The notes: generated by a model not told the origin, from the letters alone. DNA of 17,822 nucleotides from JAQGHR01 sp031411935 (GCA_031411935.1 JANOBY010000446.1:1-17822); one strand, 5' to 3'; shown: positions 8,447 through 16,364, numbered from the stretch's first letter. Program-made: numbers and translations.

Positions 8447-11400
8447 TCACTCCTTCGTGATGGTCTCGTCGAGGTTCAACACGGCGCGGGCGGCGGCCGC
8501 CCAGGCAGCCAGCTCGTTGCGATCCGACCCCGGATCCTCAAGCCCGACCCATGCCGCGGAGTCGAGTTCCCCCGCGCGGAACCGTGCGAGCTGGACCTCA
8601 TAGAATTTCGCCAGCAAGATGGCCTCCTCGGGCGAGGGGGGCCGCGTGAGGCAGGTCCGGACGAGGAACCTCACGCGATCGTCGGTCGAGCCGGGGGCCT
8701 GCTTCATGACCCTCAACGCCAGTGATCTCGCCGCCTCCACGTACACCGGGTCGTTCAGGAGCGTGAGCGCCTGCAACGGTGTGTTGGACCGCTCTCGACG
8801 CACACACGCGGTCTCGGGGCTGGGCGCGTCCATGAGGCTGAACGCGGCGAACGGGGCGGTGCGCTTGACGTAGGTATACAGCCCCCGACGATAGCGGTCG
8901 GCACCCTGGCTCGTGGGCCACGCGGTCTGACCGTACGAGAGCGACGTGACCCCCTCGGGCTGGGGGGGATACACGCTGGGGCCGCCGACCTTGAGGTTGA
9001 TCAGGCCCGACGCCGTCAGCGCGATGTCGCGGACCGTCTCGGCATCGACCCGGAAACGGGCCCCCCGGCCCAGGAGGATGTTCTTCGGGTCGCGGGCGAG
9101 AGCCTCGGGCGAGGTCTTCGAGGCTTGCCGGTAGGTGGAACTGGTCACGATCTCGCGGAGGATGGTCTTCTGACTCCATCCTTTCGCCATGAACTCGGTG
9201 GCCAGCCAGTCCAGCAATTCGGGATGCGAGGGCCGCTCGCCCCTCGTGCCGAAATCCTCCTGCGTGGCCACGATCCCGCGGCCGAAGACCGCGAGCCAGA
9301 GGTCGTTCACCGCCACTCGGGCCGTGAGCGGGTTCTCGGGCGACGCGATCCATCGGGCGAGCGCCAGACGGTTGCGCGGCCCGTCGGAGGGCAATGGCGG
9401 GAGCACCGCGGGCACGCCGGGCTCGACCGGGTCGCCCAGGCTGAAGAACTCGCCGCGACGGTGGACGTTCGTGGTGCGTGCGTGCTCGGGCGAACGCTCC
9501 TCCATCACCAGCGAGGTGTGGAACCTCGGAAGGCTTTTTCGCAGTGAGTCGATCTTCGCGCGGGCGGTGGCGGTCTCGGGAGACACCGAGAGGAAGTGCC
9601 CGGTGAGCCGGGCCTTTTGCCCCTCAGTCCGGTCGGCGGCTGGCACGAGGGCAATGGCCTCGACCTCGGCGGGCAGCCCCGTCGCCTCTACAGGCAGAGG
9701 GTCGCCCGTCACGCTCACACGGAACCTCCCCAGCGTGGTCTGATGGATTCCGAACTGATGAAGCACCACGGCGAGCCGATCGGGCTTCTCGCCGCTCTCC
9801 AGCGGTTCGGAGAGCTCGAACACGGCGGAGAACGGCTTGCCCTGCCCCGAGCTGACCGTCCATCCGCTTTCCGGCACGCCGTCAATCGCCTTGGCCGCGG
9901 TATGGTCCCCCTCGGCGAAGCTCTGGGACGCCCCCGCAAACTTGACCGCGCGTGACGCCTTCGGGTCGGCGGCGGAAATCACGTTGAGGTTGATCTCGGT
10001 CAGGATAAACCCGCCGAGGGTGTAGAGGGGGGCCCGGCCGGGTCCGTTCTCGGGAAGCGACTCGTGAGGCAGGGCTTCGAGACGGATCGCGGTGATCCTC
10101 GGCAGGCCGGCCGGGAGTTCCAGTTCGTAGACGTCATTATTGGGCTTGTCGCCGGTGGCCAGCACCGAGCCGTCGGGCAGGACGGTCATCGTGGCGTTCT
10201 TGCGCGAGACCACGCGGGTCGGTGCGACGACCTTCCAGCTCGCGGGCTTGAACGACTTCTCCCAATCGGCCTGCCTCACCGCGATCCGCTCCCGACGCTT
10301 CTCGGGGAGTGTCTCGGGCGAGATCACCGGCTGCTTCGTATGGGCCAGGAGCCGGAACCGGCCGAGCGTGTGATGCCCTCCATACTGCTGCTCGATCTTG
10401 ACCATCAGACGCGAGGGGGAATCGGGCCAACCCCCGACCTGCATGGAGAGCGCGCGGGTCCTGTCCAGTCGCCCCGAGCCGTCGATCGCCCAGCCCGTGG
10501 CGGGGTCGTCGTCGAGAACTCCCGCGACGTTGAAGTTCGGCTGCGTGAAGTCGGCCGAGGGCGACGTGATCTTGAGGTCAATCGGCTTCGCTGTCGGATC
10601 GCCTGCTGTGGCACGTTCGGCCTTCGCGCGGATTGCCGTGACGACGAAGTTGCCGTGAGGCGTCCGCCCCGGCCCGAAGTTCTTCGCCTTGGGGTCGCCG
10701 ATGGCCTCGAGCCTCAGGCCGTCCACGTCGCGGAAGTCGCCCTCGACCTGGATCGTGTAGTCATCCTTCTCGGGGTCGGGCCCCGACACGGTGATCATGC
10801 CTGAGGCGTCGCACTCGAGCTTCGCCCCGCTGGAGGAGACGGCCGCGACCGCGACCAGGGGCTTCCAGCCGGCGTCCGGATCTTCGGCCGGGAAGGCGTC
10901 GGCGAGCGTCTTCTCGAGGCGATCGGCCTCGGCCAGGATCTCGCTCCGTTTCGAGGCAATCTCGGGGTCGGGGATCGCGTATTCCTCGGGCTCGTCGGTG
11001 TTGTTCAGGAAGGCGAAGAACTGGTAATACTCGCGCTGGGTGATCGGGTCGTACTTGTGCGTATGGCACTGGGCGCAGCCGATGGTCAGTCCCAGCCAGG
11101 CCGAGCCGGTGGTCGCGGTGCGGTCGACGACGGAGATGTAGCGATACTCCTCGACGTCGATCCCGCCCTCCTCGTTCCGCATGGTGTTGCGATGGAAGCC
11201 GGTGGCGATCTTCTGCTCGGGTGTGGGGTTCGGCAGAAGGTCGCCGGCGAGCTGCTCGATCGTGAACCGGTCGAAGGGCATGTCCGCGTTGTAGGCGTTC
11301 ACGACCCAGTCGCGGTAAGGCCAGATCGAGCGTTCCCGGTCCTTCTCATAGCCGTTGGTGTCGGCATAACGAGCCTTGTCCAGCCAGCGGCGTGCCCAGC

Positions 11401-12124
11401 GTTCGCCGAACCGGGGAGAGGCCATGAGCCGATCGACGAGCTTCTCATACGCCTCGGGCCGCGCGTCGGCGAGGAAGGCATCCACCTCGGCGATCGACGG
11501 CGGGAGCCCCGTGAGATCCAGGCTCAGGCGACGGATCAGCGTCGTGCGGTCGGCCTCGGGCGAGGGCTTCAGGCCTTCGCGTTCCAGCCTGGCCCGTACG
11601 AAGGCGTCAATCGGGTTGCGGGCCCAGGCCTTGTCGGAGATCGCCGGAACGTCAGGGCGGAGGGGCTTCCTGAAGGCCCAGTGGTCACTCGCCACGGCCG
11701 AGACGCTGGCGATCTCGGGCCAAGGGGCTCCCTGATCGATCCAGGCGCGGATGCGGCCGATCTCGTCGGGGGTGAGCAGGCGCCCCGGTTCCTTCCCCTT
11801 CTCCTTGCGACGAGGGGGCATGACGTGGTCGGGCTCGGCCCCCGCCACGTAGCGGACCAGGCGACTCTCGGCCCCCTTGCCGGGCTCGATCACCTCGCCC
11901 CCGTCGCCTCCCGCCAGGGCCTCGGACTTCACGTCCAGTCGCAACCCGCCCTTCTGGGCCTTCGCTCCGTGGCAGGACTGGCAGTTCTGCGCGAAGATCG
12001 GGGCCACGTCGCGGGCGAAGTCCATCGCGCCGGTCGCCGCCGGGGGGATCTCCTGGGCCTTCGCGGAGGAGGCCAGGGCCAGCACGACCGCGAGGATCGG
12101 GAGTCGTCGTGGAGCTTGGGGCAT
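8447..12124 (-). CDS. PSD1-B: secreted PSCyt1-DUF1549-DUF1553 protein with tandem inserts
   Basis: This 1225-aa exported protein has the same plan as PSD1-A but is about 300 residues longer. A Sec signal peptide (LPILAVVLALASSAKAQ) ends near residue 24. The cytochrome-c-like domain spans about 33-137 with CQSCH at 48-52, the same position as in PSD1-A, and a possible Met ligand at 102 (VMPPRRK). DUF1549 runs about 168-375, with GERWARRWLDKARYADTNGY (240-259) and CAQCH at 350-354. Two homologous inserts follow at about 419-596 and 629-807. DUF1553 occupies about 915-1215. The frame stays open to 12211, but the ATG at 12124 is preferred: it begins the signal peptide, and the upstream ATG would fall on the candidate promoter. 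It is the first gene of a two-gene operon with DUF1501-B. Extracellular heme-linked glycan processing is only inferred. Confidence 0.94.
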   Translation of the reverse strand: MPQAPRRLPILAVVLALASSAKAQEIPPAATGAMDFARDVAPIFAQNCQSCHGAKAQKGGLRLDVKSEALAGGDGGEVIEPGKGAESRLVRYVAGAEPDHVMPPRRKEKGKEPGRLLTPDEIGRIRAWIDQGAPWPEIASVSAVASDHWAFRKPLRPDVPAISDKAWARNPIDAFVRARLEREGLKPSPEADRTTLIRRLSLDLTGLPPSIAEVDAFLADARPEAYEKLVDRLMASPRFGERWARRWLDKARYADTNGYEKDRERSIWPYRDWVVNAYNADMPFDRFTIEQLAGDLLPNPTPEQKIATGFHRNTMRNEEGGIDVEEYRYISVVDRTATTGSAWLGLTIGCAQCHTHKYDPITQREYYQFFAFLNNTDEPEEYAIPDPEIASKRSEILAEADRLEKTLADAFPAEDPDAGWKPLVAVAAVSSSGAKLECDASGMITVSGPDPEKDDYTIQVEGDFRDVDGLRLEAIGDPKAKNFGPGRTPHGNFVVTAIRAKAERATAGDPTAKPIDLKITSPSADFTQPNFNVAGVLDDDPATGWAIDGSGRLDRTRALSMQVGGWPDSPSRLMVKIEQQYGGHHTLGRFRLLAHTKQPVISPETLPEKRRERIAVRQADWEKSFKPASWKVVAPTRVVSRKNATMTVLPDGSVLATGDKPNNDVYELELPAGLPRITAIRLEALPHESLPENGPGRAPLYTLGGFILTEINLNVISAADPKASRAVKFAGASQSFAEGDHTAAKAIDGVPESGWTVSSGQGKPFSAVFELSEPLESGEKPDRLAVVLHQFGIHQTTLGRFRVSVTGDPLPVEATGLPAEVEAIALVPAADRTEGQKARLTGHFLSVSPETATARAKIDSLRKSLPRFHTSLVMEERSPEHARTTNVHRRGEFFSLGDPVEPGVPAVLPPLPSDGPRNRLALARWIASPENPLTARVAVNDLWLAVFGRGIVATQEDFGTRGERPSHPELLDWLATEFMAKGWSQKTILREIVTSSTYRQASKTSPEALARDPKNILLGRGARFRVDAETVRDIALTASGLINLKVGGPSVYPPQPEGVTSLSYGQTAWPTSQGADRYRRGLYTYVKRTAPFAAFSLMDAPSPETACVRRERSNTPLQALTLLNDPVYVEAARSLALRVMKQAPGSTDDRVRFLVRTCLTRPPSPEEAILLAKFYEVQLARFRAGELDSAAWVGLEDPGSDRNELAAWAAAARAVLNLDETITKE
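8450..8455 (-). promoter_or_regulatory. Shine-Dalgarno site deciding the DUF1501-B start
   Basis: Minus-strand AAGGAG covers the last codons of PSD1-B, with 8 nt to the ATG at 8441. The nearby GTG at 8450 begins inside this site and so cannot use it. The layout suggests translational coupling of the two genes. Confidence 0.7.
9704..10240 (-). repeat. Tandem module copy 2 within PSD1-B
   Basis: PSD1-B residues 629-807 repeat the layout of residues 419-596. Matching points are the opening W-K-x-V, AIRLEALP, NGPGRAPLYTLGGF, AIDGVPESGWTV and HQTTLGRFRVSVTG. The pattern, with an Asp-Gly-x-P-x-x-GW core and a late LGRFR strand, suggests a beta-sandwich, possibly a discoidin-like carbohydrate-binding fold. 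The fold is inferred; the repetition is directly visible. Confidence 0.7.
10337..10870 (-). repeat. Tandem module copy 1 within PSD1-B
   Basis: PSD1-B residues 419-596 form the first copy. They contain WKPLVAV, GLRLEAIGD, FGPGRTPHGNFVVTAI, VLDDDPATGWAI and HHTLGRFRLLAH, each with a counterpart in copy 2 in the same order. Copies are separated by a 32-residue basic, probably helical linker. They sit exactly between DUF1549 and DUF1553. Confidence 0.7.
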
Positions 12125-12182
12125 GACGTCACCGTGGAGAGAGGCGGGGGGCAAGGCAGGCGGGCGGGGCGGGCAATCACCT

Positions 12183-12211
12183 GTTATCATCCCCTCTTTG
12201 GTGCGTTGCAA
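12183..12211 (-). promoter_or_regulatory. Candidate promoter for PSD1-B/DUF1501-B
   Basis: On the minus strand TTGCAA (12211-12206) and GATAAC (12188-12183) are separated by 17 nt, each matching four of six sigma-70 consensus bases. Transcription would start near 12176, leaving a leader of about 50 nt to the ATG at 12124. This placement argues against the longer reading frame starting at 12211. I found no convincing plus-strand promoter for the divergent gene. Confidence 0.35.
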
Positions 12212-12251
12212 TCAACCCTCTTCACGAAAACCCTCCAGGCCGGACGCCTTC

Positions 12252-13640
12252 ATGTCACGCCCCACCGACGTCAAGCCCGTGGCCGCCTGCCTGTACCTGC
12301 TCCCGGTCCGGACGCGCATGCCACTCAAATTCGGCCCGGAGACGCTGACCGAGGTCACCTGCGCCCGCGTGAAGCTGACCGTGGAAGACCGCCACGGCAG
12401 GCGAGCCGAGGGCTGGGGCGAAACGCCCCTGAGCGTCCCCTGGGTCTGGCCCAGCGCCTTGCCCTATGCCGAGCGTAACGCGGCCCTGGAGGCCTACTGC
12501 CGGGCCCTGGTCCCGGTCTGGAGCAATTTCTCGGAGTTCGGCCATCCGATGGAGGTCGGCCATACGTTCGGCGAATCCATCCTGCCCGGGTTCCACGAGG
12601 CCTTCTCCCACTCAACCCGGCCCGGCCTCGAACCCTTGCCGTGGCTTGCGGGCCTGGTCTGCAGCTCGGCCTTCGACCTCGCCCTGCACGATGCCTACGG
12701 AGTGCTGCACGGCCTGCCGACCTACCACACGTATGGATCGGAATTCATGACCAGAGACCTGGCCAGCTATCTGGGCGAGCCCGAACGCTTCGCCGGCCGC
12801 TTCCCGGAGGACTTCCTGTCAGCCCCGGTCGCGAGCCTCACGGCGTGGCACCTTGTGGGCGGGAAGGACCCGATCTTGCCGTCGGATCGCCAGGGCGACG
12901 AACCCGACGACGGATACCCCGTCACGCTCGACGAATGGATCCGCACCGACGGCCTCACGAGCCTCAAAATCAAGCTCCGCGGCGACGATGCTCAGTGGGA
13001 TTACGACCGCATCCTGAGCGTTGTGGCGCTGGGCTCTGTGCACGGCGTGAAGGATTATTCGCTCGACTTCAATTGCACCGTGCGCGACCCGGACTATGTG
13101 ATCGCGATGAACGATCGGCTCGCTGTTCACCCAGCGGTCTGGAACCGGATCCTCTACATCGAGCAGCCCTTCCCCTACGACCTCCACCAGTTCCCGATCC
13201 CGGTCCAGCGTGTGTCGCGGCAGAAGCCCCTGTTCCTGGACGAGAGCGCCCACGACTGGAAGCTCGTGAAGTACGGCAAGGAACTCGGCTGGACCGGCGT
13301 GGCCCTCAAAACCTGCAAGACGCAGACCGGGGCCCTGCTCTCGCTCTGCTGGGCCAAAAGCCACGGCATGGCGTTGATGGTCCAGGACCTCACGAACCCC
13401 ATGCTCGCGCAGATTCCTCACGTCCTGCTCGCCGCCTACGCGGGCACGATCCGGGGGGTGGAAACCAACGCCATGCAGTTCTACCCCGACGCCTCGCAAC
13501 CCGAGTCGGTCGTGCATCCAGGCCTGTACCGCCGGCGGAATGGCCAGGTCGATCTCTCGACGATCCGAGGTCCCGGATTCGGGTATCGCCTGGATGAGAT
13601 CGCCCGCACCCTGCCGCCGGTCGCGTCCGAATCCTCTTAA
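12252..13640 (+). CDS. Enolase-superfamily protein (mandelate racemase/muconate lactonizing type)
   Basis: This 462-aa cytoplasmic enzyme belongs to the superfamily that abstracts a proton next to a carboxylate using Mg2+, often in sugar-acid dehydration, racemization or cycloisomerization. Catalytic-barrel residues are visible in order: the K-x-K motif at 239-241 (LKIKLRG), metal ligands D272 (YSLDFN), E304 (LYIEQPFP) and D330/E331 (FLDESAHDW), and a second base candidate K353 (ALKTCKTQTG). The N-terminal capping domain spans about 1-140. Length is above the usual 360-400 because of an extra stretch at about 165-235 between cap and barrel. The ATG at 12252 is chosen since residues before it look non-coding; no ribosome site is evident. 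It is divergent from the PSD1-B operon. The exact reaction cannot be assigned; a sugar acid from glycan breakdown is a reasonable guess. Confidence 0.9.
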   Translation: MSRPTDVKPVAACLYLLPVRTRMPLKFGPETLTEVTCARVKLTVEDRHGRRAEGWGETPLSVPWVWPSALPYAERNAALEAYCRALVPVWSNFSEFGHPMEVGHTFGESILPGFHEAFSHSTRPGLEPLPWLAGLVCSSAFDLALHDAYGVLHGLPTYHTYGSEFMTRDLASYLGEPERFAGRFPEDFLSAPVASLTAWHLVGGKDPILPSDRQGDEPDDGYPVTLDEWIRTDGLTSLKIKLRGDDAQWDYDRILSVVALGSVHGVKDYSLDFNCTVRDPDYVIAMNDRLAVHPAVWNRILYIEQPFPYDLHQFPIPVQRVSRQKPLFLDESAHDWKLVKYGKELGWTGVALKTCKTQTGALLSLCWAKSHGMALMVQDLTNPMLAQIPHVLLAAYAGTIRGVETNAMQFYPDASQPESVVHPGLYRRRNGQVDLSTIRGPGFGYRLDEIARTLPPVASESS

Positions 13641-13752
13641 CGGGCCGGCGGACCTGCGACCACCCCTCAAGTCTCCTCCTCAGAACAGCCCCGAGGGTGG
13701 GTAGGTCGTCAAGCAAGAGGGGTGCGACGGACGCGGCGACAGTTCGGATTCG

Positions 13753-13959
13753 ATGACGGGTGCCTGTTTCGATGAAGACCGCAGGATCCTCGACCCGAAG
13801 ACTCGGACGGACATCGACCTCGCCGTGACTTTGAGGTCGGCAAGTTGGATCAACCACGGCGGCCAGATCCTCGCGCAAGGCAGGATCAACCGCCAGGATC
13901 GCGGTTGCATCCTCATCCTCCCCGAGCCGACAAGCCAGGTCGTCTTCGGTTTGATCTGA
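13753..13959 (+). CDS. Doubtful 68-codon ORF, possible gene remnant
   Basis: This short open frame encodes a protein I do not recognise (ends GCILILPEPTSQVVFGLI). By hand count about 78% of third positions are G or C, against roughly 56% and 46% for first and second, which is the order expected of coding DNA in a GC-rich genome. The frame is open from 13705 but offers no other ATG, GTG or TTG start, and no ribosome site precedes 13753. It could be a real small protein, the tail of a decayed gene, or chance. Confidence 0.25.
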   Translation: MTGACFDEDRRILDPKTRTDIDLAVTLRSASWINHGGQILAQGRINRQDRGCILILPEPTSQVVFGLI

Positions 13960-13967
13960 GCGGTTCC

Positions 13968-13994
13968 GGGCCGCCCCCGCTCGCCGAACGGGGC
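13968..13994 (-). terminator. GC-rich hairpin just after the LEPR-XLL-like gene
   Basis: Directly past the stop codon at 13997-13999, CCCCG (13975-13979) can pair with CGGGG (13989-13993) around a 9-nt loop, and GGGCC (13968-13972) with GGCCC (13992-13996) gives a competing outer stem. There is no T-tract, so intrinsic termination is uncertain. Confidence 0.3.
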
Positions 13995-13996
13995 CC

Positions 13997-14437
13997 TCAG
14001 GCGTCCATGGCCGCGACGATCGCGTCGTGGTCCTTCTGGATGAGCTTGGCAATCGCAATGCTGACCTTCTGGCGGTCCTTGTTGCTCACGAAGTTGCCGA
14101 ACTTGCTGACCTTCACGAACACGTCGCGCGGGCGCGGCTTGTCGATGCTCGTCTTGAAGAGGATCGTCGAGGTCACGCTGCCGACGATGGGCACCTTGTA
14201 GGTCACGATCGCCCCGCCGCGGATCATCCCCGTCTTGTGGTCGGCGGTGAGGGAGTGCAGGTACACGTTGTCGCGGCGGAAGCTCGCGGTCGAGTCGAGG
14301 ATCGTGCGGTTCACGTCGGCCGCGATCGAGGTGCCCTTGAGGTCGGTCACGCCGTTGACGGTCCCCGACAGCAGGACCAGCGGCTCAAGATGATCGACGG
14401 TCGGGCGCAACGCATTGCGCTTCGCGAAGTTCGGCAT
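13997..14437 (-). CDS. Short protein with LEPR-XLL-like N-terminus
   Basis: This 146-aa protein has an N-terminal basic stretch followed by LRPTVDHLEPLVLLSGTV (10-27). It resembles the LEPR-XLL motif found at the start of many planctomycete surface or exported proteins, where it seems to act as a non-classical targeting signal. Here the central Arg is replaced by Leu (LEPLVLLS). The remaining 115 residues contain beta-prone stretches (VNGVTDLKGTSIAADV; GGAIVTYKVPIVGSVTSTIL) and a C-terminal basic/helical part (KVSIAIAKLIQKDHDAIVAA); I recognise no domain. The ATG at 14437 has AAGGA 7 nt upstream, so the much longer frame extending to 16360 is rejected. Most LEPR-XLL proteins are far larger, which makes this one unusual. 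Surface location is inferred. It is divergent from the ABC-F gene. Confidence 0.8.
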   Translation of the reverse strand: MPNFAKRNALRPTVDHLEPLVLLSGTVNGVTDLKGTSIAADVNRTILDSTASFRRDNVYLHSLTADHKTGMIRGGAIVTYKVPIVGSVTSTILFKTSIDKPRPRDVFVKVSKFGNFVSNKDRQKVSIAIAKLIQKDHDAIVAAMDA

Positions 14438-14444
14438 ACGGTGA

Positions 14445-14450
14445 TCCTTC
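14445..14450 (-). promoter_or_regulatory. Shine-Dalgarno site for the LEPR-XLL-like gene
   Basis: Minus-strand GAAGGA ends 7 nt before the ATG at 14437, which fixes the start against a long upstream-open frame that is only a shadow of the ABC-F gene. Confidence 0.65.
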
Positions 14451-14484
14451 ACGGAAGAGGGCGGGTGCCATCCAGGCGTCCGAG

Positions 14485-14513
14485 ACCATATCGCCGATGA
14501 GGCATATGGGCAA
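14485..14513 (-). promoter_or_regulatory. Candidate promoter for the LEPR-XLL-like gene
   Basis: On the minus strand TTGCCC (14513-14508) and TATGGT (14490-14485) are 17 nt apart, each four of six consensus bases. Transcription would start near 14478, about 40 nt before the ATG. Pattern evidence only. Confidence 0.35.
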
Positions 14514-14531
14514 CGCCAGTCGCGGGCGAGA

Positions 14532-14560
14532 TTGCATTGATCCTGCGGTTTGCCTAGGAT
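14532..14560 (+). promoter_or_regulatory. Candidate promoter for the ABC-F gene
   Basis: TTGCAT (14532-14537) and TAGGAT (14555-14560) are 17 nt apart, with three and four consensus matches. The predicted leader is about 54 nt. It is back to back with the candidate promoter for the divergent gene, 18 nt away. Confidence 0.35.
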
Positions 14561-14620
14561 ATACGGCCCTGTCTGCACCGTGCCGCCCGCCCCTTCCTCC
14601 TCGATCGAGACCCGCCGCCC

Positions 14621-16309
14621 ATGATTCGCCTGGTTAACGCCCGCAAGAATTTCGGACGCCAGACGCTTTACGACGGTATCGACGCCTCGATCGTCCGCGG
14701 GGAACGCATCGGCCTGCTGGGCAAGAATGGCGCGGGCAAGTCCACGCTCTTCAAGATCCTCATGGGCCAGGACCACCTGGACTCCGGCGAGTTGATCCGC
14801 GACCGCAAGGGCTCCATCGGCTACCTCCCGCAGGAGATCCATCCTCTGAAGGAGGGGACGGTCTTCGAGAACATGCTCAAGCTCCTGGGGCCCTGGACCG
14901 AGGCCGACCAGAAGCTCAAGGCCGTGATGGCCGGGCTGGAGTCGGGCGACCCCAAGGCCCTGGACAACTACGACGACGCGATGGAGAGCTTCCTCGCCGC
15001 CGGCGGGTACGAGATGGAGTCCCGCGCGAAGGAAATCTTGATGGGGCTGGGCTTCAAGCTCGAACAGCTCGACGCCCCCGTGGCCACGCTCTCGGGCGGG
15101 TGGGCCATGAGGCTCGCGCTCGGCGGGATGCTCGCCTTCAACCACGACTTGCTCCTGCTGGACGAGCCGACCAACCATCTCGACCTGCTCTCGGTGAAGT
15201 GGTTCGAGGACTTCCTCCGCGGCTACCCGGGCGCGATCCTGATCACCTGCCACGACCGCGACTTCCTCGACCGCGTGATCAACAAGACGTTCGAGCTGGA
15301 GCTCGGCAAGCTCCACATGTACGCGGGCAACTACTCCGCGCACATCCCGCAGAAGGAGCACAGGCTGAGCGTCCACCAGGCGAGCTTCGACGGCCAGCAG
15401 AAGAAGCTCAAGCAGATGCAGGACTTCGTGGACCGCAACCGCGCCAACGCCGCCACGGCCTCGCGGGCCCAGAGCCGTATGAAGGCCATCGAGAAGATGG
15501 ACCGGATCGACGCCCCGCAGACCGACAACTCCACCATGAGGATCAAGCTGCCCGAGCCCCCCCGCAGCGGCCAGATCGTCGCCAAGCTCGACAACATCGC
15601 CTTCGCCTACGGCACCAAGGTCGTCTACTCGAACCTGGACCTGGAGATCGAGCGCGGCGACAAGGTCGTGCTCGTGGGGCCCAACGGCGCGGGCAAGACC
15701 ACCCTCATGAAGCTGCTCGCGGGTGTGAACCAGCCCACCCGGGGCGAGGTGGCCCTGGGCACCAACGTCTTCTCGACGTACTTCGCCCAGCACCGCGTCG
15801 AAGCCCTGAATATGAAGTCCACCGTGGTCAATAGCCTGCGGGAAAACCACCCGGGTGCCAGCGAAGGCATGCTCCGCCACATGCTCGGCTCGTTCCTCTT
15901 CAGCGGGGAGGCCGTGGACAAGCCAGTGAGCGCCCTCTCCGGCGGAGAGAAGACGCGGCTCTGTCTGGCCAAGATCCTGACCGTGGCCCACAACTTCATC
16001 ATGATGGACGAGCCCACCAACCACCTGGACATCGCCAGCCGCGACATCCTGGAGGAAGCCCTGAGCGACTACCCCGGAACGCTCTGCTTCATCTCCCACG
16101 ATGAGCACTTCATCCGCGCCGTGGGCACGAAGGTCATCGAGGTCGACCGCGGCAAGGTCACGATCTACCCGACTGACTACGAGAGCTACCTCTACACCAA
16201 GCTCAAGAGCAAGGACGACTCCAGCCCGTTCGCCGTGCTCACCCGCAACCTCCCCAAGAAGTCCGAAAACGGCGACAAGCCGAACAAGAGGGGCGTGTCG
16301 GTGGCCTGA
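14621..16309 (+). CDS. ABC-F family ATPase, probable ribosome-associated translation factor
   Basis: This 562-aa soluble protein has two ABC nucleotide-binding domains on one chain and no membrane segment, the ABC-F layout; family members bind the ribosome E site and relieve stalled or antibiotic-blocked translation. Domain 1: Walker A GKNGAGKS (34-41), signature LSGGW (157-161), Walker B with LLLLDEPTNHLD (177-188, catalytic E182) and switch H211. Domain 2: Walker A GPNGAGKT (353-360), signature LSGGEK (439-444), FIMMDEPTNHLD (459-470, E464) and switch H493. The inter-domain linker at about 225-315 is Gln/Lys/Arg-rich, as expected for the tRNA-contacting linker. A basic, disordered C-tail spans about 530-562. 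All catalytic residues are intact. The ATG at 14621 gives a standard family N-terminus, with no strong ribosome site. The subfamily cannot be fixed by eye, and no resistance role is implied. Confidence 0.95.
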   Translation: MIRLVNARKNFGRQTLYDGIDASIVRGERIGLLGKNGAGKSTLFKILMGQDHLDSGELIRDRKGSIGYLPQEIHPLKEGTVFENMLKLLGPWTEADQKLKAVMAGLESGDPKALDNYDDAMESFLAAGGYEMESRAKEILMGLGFKLEQLDAPVATLSGGWAMRLALGGMLAFNHDLLLLDEPTNHLDLLSVKWFEDFLRGYPGAILITCHDRDFLDRVINKTFELELGKLHMYAGNYSAHIPQKEHRLSVHQASFDGQQKKLKQMQDFVDRNRANAATASRAQSRMKAIEKMDRIDAPQTDNSTMRIKLPEPPRSGQIVAKLDNIAFAYGTKVVYSNLDLEIERGDKVVLVGPNGAGKTTLMKLLAGVNQPTRGEVALGTNVFSTYFAQHRVEALNMKSTVVNSLRENHPGASEGMLRHMLGSFLFSGEAVDKPVSALSGGEKTRLCLAKILTVAHNFIMMDEPTNHLDIASRDILEEALSDYPGTLCFISHDEHFIRAVGTKVIEVDRGKVTIYPTDYESYLYTKLKSKDDSSPFAVLTRNLPKKSENGDKPNKRGVSVA

Positions 16310-16364
16310 GCCCCGCTCCGAGATCGACGTCTTGCTTCGCTTTGAAGGCACAGAGATCATGTCT

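Larger units (their letters stand above)
13641..13996. other. Gene-poor stretch between enolase-like gene and LEPR-XLL-like gene
   Basis: These 356 bp hold no recognisable gene. They contain a doubtful ORF at 13753-13959, an 8-bp inverted repeat (CACCCCTC at 13661-13668 with GAGGGGTG at 13717-13724) and a GC-rich hairpin at 13968-13994. I see no promoter, RNA gene or mobile-element end. It may hold the remains of a decayed gene. Confidence 0.5.

Noticed and set aside
12125..12211. Upstream extension of PSD1-B to an ATG at 12211
   Set aside because: The extra 29 residues are Pro-rich and precede a normal signal peptide, and the proposed start overlaps the candidate -35 box.
11877..12251. Upstream extension of the enolase-like gene
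   Set aside because: The added 125 residues run antisense through the start of PSD1-B and look like shadow sequence; the superfamily N-terminus begins after 12252.
13680..13916. 78-codon minus-strand frame in the gene-poor stretch
   Set aside because: It shares its third codon position with the plus-strand ORF, and its first and second positions are in the less likely order for coding DNA (GC about 46% then 56%). No ribosome site or domain.
14621..16309. ABC-F gene as an antibiotic-resistance determinant
   Set aside because: The motifs show an intact ABC-F protein, but housekeeping members look the same by eye and nothing nearby suggests a resistance context.
13997..16360. 787-codon open frame on the minus strand across the ABC-F gene
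   Set aside because: Only its last 146 codons look real. The rest is antisense to a well-conserved ABC-F ATPase and is low-complexity Leu/Val/Glu/Gly/His text typical of frames opposite GC-rich genes. A good ribosome site marks the true start at 14437.
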